Below are positions 1 to 7,194 of a DNA stretch of 16,276 nt, piece by piece (positions within the stretch are counted from its first letter, which is position 1; every line of letters starts with the position of its first letter). The position numbers were made by a program, and so were the translations under genes. Source of the DNA: COE1 sp036310845. Its GTDB lineage: Bacteria; Bacillota; Clostridia; Lachnospirales; Lachnospiraceae. The notes beneath the pieces are model-generated. The model ran no database searches and was not told where the DNA came from. It saw only the letters and a program-made list of their open reading frames with translations. The DNA lies in assembly GCA_036310845.1 (NCBI GenBank), contig JAXJRB010000064.1:1-16276 (forward strand), given 5' to 3'.

Positions 1-1726
1 CTCTTCCTACTACTTTTCCATTACCGACTTCATATATCCTATCACACTTCTTTATTGTACTCAAACGATGTGCAATTACAATTAAAGTTCTAGTTCCATG
101 CAATTCATCAATAGCTGCCATAACTTCTTTCTCTGTCTCATTATCCAACGCAGAGGTTGCCTCATCTAAGATAAGAACCTTTGGATTTCGATAGAGCGCT
201 CTAGCAATACCAATTCTCTGTCTTTGACCACCTGACAACTTAACGCCTCTGTCACCGATAACCGTATCAAGACCTTCTTTTAAAGAATCTACGAATACAT
301 CCAACTGTGCTTCTTTCAAAGCCTTGCGAACTCGTTCTTCATCGACTTCCTCTTCCGATACGCCAAATGTAATATTAGCTCGAATCGTATCATCCATAAG
401 ATAAATCGTCTGCGGAATATATCCAATACAGCTATGCCATGCATGCATATGTTCTTTGATATCCATACCATCAATGGTAACTTTACCACTTTGTGGTTCC
501 AATAAACCTAAAATAACATCTGCTGCCGTTGTTTTTCCTGCCCCAGATGAACCGATAAATGCAACCGAAGTATTCTTTGGTATCTCTAAGTCAACATTTT
601 CAAGTATCCATTTATCATTTTCAGGATATTTAAACGACAGCTTTTCCATTCTAATCGCATCATTCAGCGTTATCTCTGCTATATCATGCTTGTCCTGCTC
701 CTTGTCCTTCATCAACTGTTCGATTTCCATTAAGTCATCATATACAGCATGTATAGAAGGTAAGTTGAACATAATCGTGCCTAAATAACCGGTAATGCGA
801 TTAAATGCCGGTAGCATACGAAACGCAGCCATTACAAATACTGATAATGTCGGAATAAAAGCTGTAATATCTCCATCCCCCATTACCAAACGAATGATCA
901 AAGTAATCAATAATCCTGATATGCACACGGTTTCCATAATCGGACGTGGTATAAAGGTTAAAATCGACTGTTGTCTCTTTATGCTTACTGACTCTTTGTA
1001 ATGCTTATCATAATTATCAATAAAGAACTGTTCGGCATTAATTACCTTAATCTCTTTTATTCCAGAGAATGACTGTAATATCCACTTATTCACTAATGCA
1101 TTTAAGTCTCTGCTCTGTTCTCCTTTTTTTCCTAATACTTTCTTAAAGAATCTTGCAAAGAATAAAACAAATATTACCACTAAAATTGCTACCATGGAGG
1201 TTGCCATAACATCTTCCATCATAAGCGATACCACTAAAAATGCGCAAACACTTATTTCTGTAAGAAACTGTAGTACATTCAATACTACTGTATAGAAACC
1301 ATTTACATCATTTGTTATATTTCTCTGTAACTCAGCAACATTTTTAGATACGTGAAACTGGTATTTCTGATGCATATAGCAATCCATCAGCTTAATAGCC
1401 AAGACTCTTTGATTATCATAGGTAAAATGATATTGAGCATTATACATATAAGTAATATAAATATTTTTAAATATATAAACACCAATTAATAACGAAGCTA
1501 GAAACAGCAACATCTCCTTAACTTCATAAAGACCAAATGTATCACGAATAATAATAAGATACCATGTTTCATCAATTACAGAAGGATCCATTGCGATACT
1601 TACAATCGGAAGAATCAGGGTAATTCCCATTAATTCTACAATAGCTCCTATTAATATGGTAAATAACAATAAGACTAATTGAATCTTTTGCCTTCTATCT
1701 AATACATAGCTTATCTTCTTTAACAT
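1..1726 (-). CDS. PglK/MsbA-like ABC exporter, ATPase fused to permease (C-terminus runs off the window)
   Basis: This is a half-transporter that probably flips a lipid-linked oligosaccharide or a related glycan intermediate across the cytoplasmic membrane. The window holds 575 codons; the frame is still open at position 1, so only a short C-terminal tail is missing. About six hydrophobic segments are visible near residues 15-40, 72-94, 145-168, 173-194, 258-280 and 285-305. The nucleotide-binding domain follows, with Walker A GSSGAGKT (392-399), a Q-loop in YIPQT, signature LSGGQ (497-501), Walker B VLILDE (517-522) and the H-loop histidine at 553. The ATG at 1726 opens MLKKISYVLDRR; the best upstream GGAG lies about 13 nt away, which is rather far, but no better in-frame start is visible. 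It begins 21 nt after the 284-residue protein gene. The glycosyltransferase surroundings favour a PglK-like flippase over drug export. The substrate is inferred. Confidence 0.93.
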   Translation of the reverse strand, partial: MLKKISYVLDRRQKIQLVLLLFTILIGAIVELMGITLILPIVSIAMDPSVIDETWYLIIIRDTFGLYEVKEMLLFLASLLIGVYIFKNIYITYMYNAQYHFTYDNQRVLAIKLMDCYMHQKYQFHVSKNVAELQRNITNDVNGFYTVVLNVLQFLTEISVCAFLVVSLMMEDVMATSMVAILVVIFVLFFARFFKKVLGKKGEQSRDLNALVNKWILQSFSGIKEIKVINAEQFFIDNYDKHYKESVSIKRQQSILTFIPRPIMETVCISGLLITLIIRLVMGDGDITAFIPTLSVFVMAAFRMLPAFNRITGYLGTIMFNLPSIHAVYDDLMEIEQLMKDKEQDKHDIAEITLNDAIRMEKLSFKYPENDKWILENVDLEIPKNTSVAFIGSSGAGKTTAADVILGLLEPQSGKVTIDGMDIKEHMHAWHSCIGYIPQTIYLMDDTIRANITFGVSEEEVDEERVRKALKEAQLDVFVDSLKEGLDTVIGDRGVKLSGGQRQRIGIARALYRNPKVLILDEATSALDNETEKEVMAAIDELHGTRTLIVIAHRLSTIKKCDRIYEVGNGKVVGR

Positions 1727-1747
1727 TTCTACACATATCTCCAACTC

Positions 1748-2602
1748 TTATTTCTTATACTTACTCCATGTATGCCTGCCCACTCTTCCGATTAATACTT
1801 TTTTCCCTTCGCAAATATCTGCATCTTTCCAATAAAAGTAAATTCGTAAGTCTGAGTCATCTCGAATTAGCTTCAGATGTGGTGAACATATAATATCTTT
1901 CTTTCGAATATCTACTTCACCATTTTCTGCTACTTCATACTGAAATATAAAATGTAAATCTTTCTCATGTTTTGGATCTGGTCCACATGTACAAAGCTTC
2001 TTTGTCAGAATATTCATCGCCTGTTGCAAATTATTTTTATATTCTTCATATAATGTAATCGCTTCACTATCTAATACCTGCAAACAATCCGTAATCTCAT
2101 CCATATGCTGTTTAAAATCTTTAATATGCATGAATTCTTCATCAAATCCTTCGGCAAAAACACTATTACTAAAGCAGCTCTTCATAAACTCCAAATATTC
2201 CTCTTGCTCTGTCAAAGTCCTGAGAAGTTTTTGCCGTTCTGCCATATACTCTGTCATATTATGTGCCGCATTGTTTGATTTTCCCAAGGAACATCTGATT
2301 ATTTCTCCTTGAGATTCTTCCTGTGCTTGCAACTTCCATTTCTTATCTATGAGTTCCATAAGCATTGCCATTGCATCTGCCGAAGTTGCCATTCTCTCAC
2401 TATATAAAAGATCCATCATTGTTAAATTTGGCTCTACTTGCATTTCATACATAGCAATACTGTATTCTATCTTCTCTCCTTGTTTTTTACAGAAATCAGA
2501 TACCTCATCCAATGCCTTGATATCGTGTATTCTCTCAGTAAATCGAATACCTGTAATGTCATAACCAAGACTTTCTTCCTTTAGTATATTATTTACCCTC
2601 AT
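1748..2602 (-). CDS. Unrecognised 284-residue protein, third gene of the DUF262/AAA module
   Basis: I do not recognise this family. The protein is soluble, with no signal peptide or membrane segment. Residues 1-200 look mostly helical, with a charged stretch around 115-200 that includes FMKSCFSNSVF (139-149). A short cysteine-containing turn, CTCGPD (204-209), leads into a C-terminal part that looks beta-rich. That part holds PHLKL (241-245), LRIYFYW (252-258) and a closing VLIGRVGRH block (269-277). No Walker, HNH or phospholipase motif is evident. The ATG lies inside the end of the ATPase gene (14-nt overlap, different frame), and the next in-frame Met is around residue 51, so translational coupling to the ATPase is likely. 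Its position as the last gene of a DUF262-ATPase trio suggests an effector or sensor subunit, but this is inferred from context only. Confidence 0.85.
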   Translation of the reverse strand: MRVNNILKEESLGYDITGIRFTERIHDIKALDEVSDFCKKQGEKIEYSIAMYEMQVEPNLTMMDLLYSERMATSADAMAMLMELIDKKWKLQAQEESQGEIIRCSLGKSNNAAHNMTEYMAERQKLLRTLTEQEEYLEFMKSCFSNSVFAEGFDEEFMHIKDFKQHMDEITDCLQVLDSEAITLYEEYKNNLQQAMNILTKKLCTCGPDPKHEKDLHFIFQYEVAENGEVDIRKKDIICSPHLKLIRDDSDLRIYFYWKDADICEGKKVLIGRVGRHTWSKYKK

Positions 2603-3656
2603 TTTTCAATCTCATCTTTATTAATTCTCGTAAATCCATTTGCTTTTGATCGAAAAAGTATTCCGGCCAATCACTCAATTCACCATATCTATTTACTGTT
2701 AATTGCTCTATTTCTACATGCCCGTTTTCTTGTGACAAAAAGTGAACATATACATCCTCTGTCTTTTCTAACGCTGTCATCTGTACACGTACACCATCGA
2801 CAACATGCTCGCTGTGTGTTTCCACAATAACCTGTACCCCACTTGCTGCAACCAGTGCAAGAAATTTCCCTATTTTGCTTTGTGCTGCCGGGTGTAAATG
2901 AGCTTCCGGATTTTCTATCAGCAATATTTGATTTTGCTGCGTAGAAGCCCACAATGCAGCTGTAACAATCGGAAGAATATAGCTAATACCAAAGCCGGTC
3001 TGCGTTGGCATTATAAAATCCTGTACCAAATCATTCTTAATCAATATCTGTGTTTCTGCTTTATTATTATCAACTTTAACAGATAACTTCATATTTCCCA
3101 AAACAATACTCATCCACTGTTCTAATTGATAAGAAAACTTTTGAGAAATATGCGAATTAAGTAATAATATTTCTGGTATTTTTAATTCTTTATTGTCTGC
3201 CTTTTCAATCAAATATGCCGCATTGCTTCCGTCTGGCAAAATCTTGTCTTCGCCTCCCGCTCGATATGCCATTCTTGGCCCTATACGTTCAGCATTTAAA
3301 TAAGCCAATTCCATTTCACGCACTTCGTTATCTGCTATAGCACGTAAATCTAACCCATTTTCCTTATCTACATAAAATTCCAGTCCCACATTATCAAATC
3401 CAATTTTAAAATCAAAATTATCATTTCCTTCCGGATCCTGGGAAATAAACGCCTTTGGACTTCCTATTTTGACACCTAATGCCTGGTTTATATTAATAAT
3501 ACCTCTATCACAAATCCCTGCCTGATATAACAACATCGCTTGAATAATACTGGATTTTCCAGCAGCATTTGCTCCTGTAAAAAGTGTAATATCATTCAGT
3601 GCTATCCTTTCATTCGTAAAACATTTATAATTTTTCAAATATAGCGACTCAATCAT
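2589..3656 (-). CDS. AAA/ABC-type ATPase with DUF3696-like C-terminus
   Basis: This is a cytoplasmic SMC/RecF/OLD-like ATPase. The N-terminus MIESLYLKNYKCF leads into Walker A GANAAGKS (28-35). An ABC-signature-like block, QTGFGISYILPI, lies at 219-230. Walker B is LLIENPEAHLHP (245-256), with E248 and E251 as acidic candidates, and the H-switch is in ETHSEHVVDG (279-288). The C-terminal YGELSDWPEYFFDQ (324-337) matches what I know of DUF3696 tails in stand-alone ATPases of this type. It has no membrane segment and no TOPRIM domain. Its ATG overlaps the stop of the DUF262 gene by 8 nt, and its own stop overlaps the next start by 14 nt, so the three proteins are probably made together. ATPases of this class often act as sensors or motors in defence modules. 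The partner and trigger are unknown. Confidence 0.92.
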   Translation of the reverse strand: MIESLYLKNYKCFTNERIALNDITLFTGANAAGKSSIIQAMLLYQAGICDRGIININQALGVKIGSPKAFISQDPEGNDNFDFKIGFDNVGLEFYVDKENGLDLRAIADNEVREMELAYLNAERIGPRMAYRAGGEDKILPDGSNAAYLIEKADNKELKIPEILLLNSHISQKFSYQLEQWMSIVLGNMKLSVKVDNNKAETQILIKNDLVQDFIMPTQTGFGISYILPIVTAALWASTQQNQILLIENPEAHLHPAAQSKIGKFLALVAASGVQVIVETHSEHVVDGVRVQMTALEKTEDVYVHFLSQENGHVEIEQLTVNRYGELSDWPEYFFDQKQMDLRELIKMRLKNEGK

Positions 3657-4797
3657 CTAACTCCTCCAAAATTCTTTCTACATAATGAAATTGTATCAAC
3701 ATGTTCCTTCTCGAGCTTGTTGAAGAAGTAATTGCATTAAAATAATCTGTATCTGCCTGCAAATACTTTTGCTGTAATATACAAGCTTTTTCGCTCTTTT
3801 TTCTACACCACTCTAAAGAATAATCCCGATTGGCAAGAATGACACTCCAACTTATGAATAATGCTCGATTGATAATCTGATTGCTACTTGGTTTTGAAAA
3901 TGCTTGTTTCCCTAACAAAAAAATACATCTCTTCATACTAGTTGCAAATTGTTCTTCAAATATCTTTAAGTCACTGTCATCCATTCGATTTATTTCAATA
4001 ACAGCAGTATCCAACAGATGATTCATTTCTCCAAAAGAAATAAAATTTTTATTTTCTCTATCATATAACACAAGATAAGTTACAAATCGCAAGCAAAGTT
4101 CTTGTGCTCCCATACGATTATCCTTGATTTTTCCTCGTGTTGCGCTTACAAAGGCTTCTGACTGTGACAATCTTAGCAAAAACTCCTGTGTTCTTCTATT
4201 TGCCATTACATTACGTACTTCTTGTGAATTGAGCGGAACACCTCCTGTATTAATCCTTCTGAACACATCAAACTTTACCATTGCAGGACACTTTGCATCC
4301 AAAATATTTATCGCAAGCTGCGTATCCTCTATCCGCATCTGATATCTCTTATCTAATTCTTCGAAGCTTTTCCCATTACAATTTATTAGATATTGTAATC
4401 CATATAGTCGAAATTTTCCTTCAAGAAAATCACTTATTGTTGACAATCTTTGCAATCCATCGATAACTGTCCTGTTCCCTTCCGCATCCTCGTCAAAATA
4501 AAATGCCGGAATCGGAATTTTTAGCATTAAAGACTCTATAAGTAATGACTGTTTCTTCCTACTCCAAATAAAATTTCTCTGAAAATCAGGACGAAGATTC
4601 AATTTCCCTTGTTGTATCCAACGAAATACTTGATACAATGAAAACATCTTCTGATCTATACGAATATCATCTGCACAATAGGGAATACCTTCTATCTCAT
4701 CCATTCCTAAGTCATCTGCTTCATCTTCGTATTCCAGACCACTTATCTCCTCTTTCAATTTTGCTTCTAATTCAAAAATTTGATATTCCTGATTCAT
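3649..4797 (-). CDS. DUF262 (ParB/GmrS-like) protein without a DUF1524 nuclease half
   Basis: The DUF262 fold is related to ParB/sulfiredoxin and is found in the type IV restriction enzyme GmrSD and in SspE, where its DGQQR motif acts in nucleotide hydrolysis or modification sensing. Here the N-terminal 36 residues are acidic. RPDFQRNFIW (69-78) and the DGLQR motif (113-117, a DGQQR variant) follow, then FRRINTGGVPLNSQEVRN (179-196), a conserved DUF262 element. The rest is helical. I find no His-x-x-Pro/HNH motif typical of DUF1524, so this 382-residue protein looks like the sensor half alone. GGAG lies about 8 nt upstream of the ATG, which is 14 nt after the glycosyltransferase stop. It leads an overlapping trio with the AAA ATPase and the 284-residue protein. 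The family call is firm; the biological role is inferred. Confidence 0.92.
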   Translation of the reverse strand: MNQEYQIFELEAKLKEEISGLEYEDEADDLGMDEIEGIPYCADDIRIDQKMFSLYQVFRWIQQGKLNLRPDFQRNFIWSRKKQSLLIESLMLKIPIPAFYFDEDAEGNRTVIDGLQRLSTISDFLEGKFRLYGLQYLINCNGKSFEELDKRYQMRIEDTQLAINILDAKCPAMVKFDVFRRINTGGVPLNSQEVRNVMANRRTQEFLLRLSQSEAFVSATRGKIKDNRMGAQELCLRFVTYLVLYDRENKNFISFGEMNHLLDTAVIEINRMDDSDLKIFEEQFATSMKRCIFLLGKQAFSKPSSNQIINRALFISWSVILANRDYSLEWCRKKSEKACILQQKYLQADTDYFNAITSSTSSRRNMLIQFHYVERILEELDD

Positions 4798-4811
4798 TCT
4801 TTACTCTCCAC

Positions 4812-6473
4812 TTAATCCGGCTTATAAAACTGTGTAATCTCTGCCTCTGTTCTTGGTCTTTGTTTCTTATAAGCATCGTAATCCTTCAGATAATGCCCTA
4901 TATCCCATGCTGTGTAACCAGCCTTATATAAGTCATATACCAGTACCTTAGCTGTCGGTCCAAGAATTACAAGAACTAATCTATTTTTATCAATCTTCTT
5001 AGCCTGCTCTAATAACTTATCATAATGAGAATATGCATTCATACTTGGTCCATATACGTATTCTACAGAATGGCATACATCCAAAGCCTTATATTCTAAC
5101 TTATCAAGCACACCTTCTCCACAGATAACGGTAACATCTTTTCCCTCCAGTAATTTCTGCATACGTGTATAATATGCATCAAAATCATACTCGCCATAGG
5201 TCTGATATACCTGTGTTAAGGCAGTGTCTATATATACATTTTCTTTCTTGCAGTTTGCAAGCAAATATTTTCTCTGTTTTCCTAATGAATATGCAAAGTT
5301 CTGTACAAAGGAATTCATATTCTTAATCGGATGCATATAGTAGTATGGGATTCCTACCTTGAGTCCTTCTTCCTGTACAGTAAGTAACTCTTTCAACCTT
5401 CCTCCAAGCTTTTCATTTGCTTCTTGAAAAGGGATTCCCTGACCATTTGCAATCGCTATCTCGCCATCTCCAAAGCGTAAAAAGCTAAAATTCATATTCT
5501 CTAATGCCGTTAGCGTCTCATCAGTACTCAGAATATGAAGCTTATTCTCATACGCACCACTTAAATACTTTCTCTTTTCACAATAACGATATACACGCTT
5601 AGGGAACCTTAAAAGTTTATCTTGTAATGCCTTTGCTTTTTTCTTCCATAAGCGGTTCTGAGAATATCCCTTAGCCTGCTTTTTCAGTATAAAATACTCT
5701 GCGCCTACATGAATGATATCGTTACTCATTTGAGATATCTTTTCGATATCAAGATAATTGTCTTCATCATTATAAAGCTTGTCTAAAGAATAGATATCCG
5801 TCAGCATACTATCATCGAAACCATTCTGATGTGTCTCCTGTACACGATTTACGGTAATGACAATCGCACAACCTGACTCTTTGTTAGAAGCCATGTGCTT
5901 TCTAGCAATTCTCTCACTTCGATTGTCTTCCGTAATCATTGCTTCATAGTAATTCGGATTCTTAATCTGCACTTCCTTCTGATTGGTAAGCTGTAAAACA
6001 TCTTCCTTACGATATACCGTACAATCTAGCTCCCAAGGATAATTATAATGCGACTCTTTACAGCCTTCCCATTTCCATTCTAGTACTTCATTATCCTTTG
6101 ACAGATTCTCCGGCATGGGCTTGATATTCTCGCCAAGTCGCATACTAAATCCAAAAACCTGTTCATTTGCCTTTAAATATTCGCATGCCTTTGCCAGACT
6201 GAACTTCCTTGTAAACACAACATCATCACAGCCAAACATAATATAATCGTTTGCCTGTGCTACCGCTTGTTTTAAATCTGTTTCAAAACGGCTTTCCGTT
6301 ACCCAGTTTATCTCTGGAAAGCTCTTTTTTACCTTTTCGTATCGAATTTTTTCCATTTCGCAACATAGTACTGTAATCCATTTTTGCTGTGCATCTGAGT
6401 ACTTTAATAAGCTCTCCAGATACGCATGTAGCTGCATTGGACGCCCTTTTGAAAATACAATTATTGATATCAT
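4812..6473 (-). CDS. Bimodular glycosyltransferase: GT-A-like N-domain plus GT-D (DUF1792) C-domain
   Basis: This 553-residue protein probably transfers two sugars or works as a two-headed glycosyltransferase. Residues 1-115 begin MISIIVFSKGRPMQLHAYLE and contain GCDDVVF (81-87), a DxD-like metal/nucleotide-sugar site, so the N-domain looks GT-A/GT2-like. A charged linker of about 240-310 follows. Residues 310-553 match the GT-D fold: FLRFGDGE (331-338) carries the conserved acidic site, and ILGPTAKVLVYDLYKAGY (503-520) followed by WDIGHY is the typical DUF1792 C-terminal block. Known GT-D enzymes add a sugar in streptococcal serine-rich adhesin glycosylation. No membrane segment is evident. 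GAGG lies 6 nt before the ATG, which is 12 nt after the preceding gene. The gene is sandwiched between two ATPase modules but fits the glycan backbone of the locus. The sugar and acceptor cannot be told. Confidence 0.9.
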   Translation of the reverse strand: MISIIVFSKGRPMQLHAYLESLLKYSDAQQKWITVLCCEMEKIRYEKVKKSFPEINWVTESRFETDLKQAVAQANDYIMFGCDDVVFTRKFSLAKACEYLKANEQVFGFSMRLGENIKPMPENLSKDNEVLEWKWEGCKESHYNYPWELDCTVYRKEDVLQLTNQKEVQIKNPNYYEAMITEDNRSERIARKHMASNKESGCAIVITVNRVQETHQNGFDDSMLTDIYSLDKLYNDEDNYLDIEKISQMSNDIIHVGAEYFILKKQAKGYSQNRLWKKKAKALQDKLLRFPKRVYRYCEKRKYLSGAYENKLHILSTDETLTALENMNFSFLRFGDGEIAIANGQGIPFQEANEKLGGRLKELLTVQEEGLKVGIPYYYMHPIKNMNSFVQNFAYSLGKQRKYLLANCKKENVYIDTALTQVYQTYGEYDFDAYYTRMQKLLEGKDVTVICGEGVLDKLEYKALDVCHSVEYVYGPSMNAYSHYDKLLEQAKKIDKNRLVLVILGPTAKVLVYDLYKAGYTAWDIGHYLKDYDAYKKQRPRTEAEITQFYKPD

Positions 6474-6485
6474 CGTTATCCTCTT

Positions 6486-7190
6486 TTAACTTAATTTCAC
6501 ATTTACTTCTGCTTTATATTCATTCTCATTTATCTTCTTCTCTAAAATAACTTTAAATACAAAGTTTTTGCTCTCCTGCTTATCCTTGTAAACAAATCTT
6601 TTCTCTAAAAAATCTGATAAATACTTTACTTCTTGTTTTAATTTAATATTTTCGTTTCTTTTTTTTGCCATAGCAAGCGAAACATTTTCTAACTTCTCTA
6701 TTTCTTGTATTGTCTTTTCTCTATGCTCTATCGCAAGTTTAATTCTTGTACTATCATAATTTCTTGTTACCACACCTATATTTTCTTGAAAAAACGTTTC
6801 GGGTAAATAATTCAACACACTATTTTTTAAATATTGATAAGCATCTCTCCATTGTTCCTGCAAATGAAAAATCACATCTTCTCCACCAACATCTGCTTTT
6901 ACGTCTAATAAATACCATATACCTTTACACGCTTCTTCATCAATCAATAATGCAGTAATATCAATGACTTTATGACCATCCTTTGATACTGTACTTGGTA
7001 AATATTCTTCTGCATATTCTCCATATTGCTTTTTTTCAACCTGATAACGCAGTACCACTACATCCTCTATTCCATTTTTATGTTTTTCGCAAAACTGTAC
7101 ATCTTTATTTTCTAAAATCTCATTAAGACATCCCTTTTGGGGACTTGTTCTCTTCCATGATATTCCTTTTATCGTTTTCGTAATTGCCAT
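6486..7190 (-). CDS. Unrecognised 234-residue partner of the OLD-like ATPase; possible DxK-type nuclease
   Basis: I do not recognise the family. I start it at the ATG at 7190 (MAITKTIKGISWKR) because GGAG at 7198-7201 sits 7 nt upstream and the gap to the preceding stop is 4 nt. A longer reading from 7232 would overlap that gene by 38 nt. The protein is soluble. Its core runs through DITALLID (77-84) and WYLLDVKAD (92-100), then EQW (112-114). This resembles the D...(D/E)xK spacing of PD-(D/E)xK nucleases, with D84, D96 and K98 as candidate residues. A charged, probably coiled-coil segment spans about 155-195, followed by a short beta-looking tail. It is the partner of the ATPase immediately upstream. 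Nuclease activity is a hypothesis from a short motif only. Confidence 0.82.
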   Translation of the reverse strand: MAITKTIKGISWKRTSPQKGCLNEILENKDVQFCEKHKNGIEDVVVLRYQVEKKQYGEYAEEYLPSTVSKDGHKVIDITALLIDEEACKGIWYLLDVKADVGGEDVIFHLQEQWRDAYQYLKNSVLNYLPETFFQENIGVVTRNYDSTRIKLAIEHREKTIQEIEKLENVSLAMAKKRNENIKLKQEVKYLSDFLEKRFVYKDKQESKNFVFKVILEKKINENEYKAEVNVKLS

Positions 7191-7194
7191 TATC

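Noticed and set aside
456..1001. Two plus-strand open frames of 110 and 68 codons
   Set aside because: They lie antisense to the ABC exporter, whose minus-strand frame has all the ATP-binding motifs; the plus-strand products have no recognisable features.
2689..2952. An 87-codon minus-strand frame inside the ATPase gene
   Set aside because: It overlaps the Walker B and H-switch region of the real frame and its product is Ser/Arg/Cys-rich noise.
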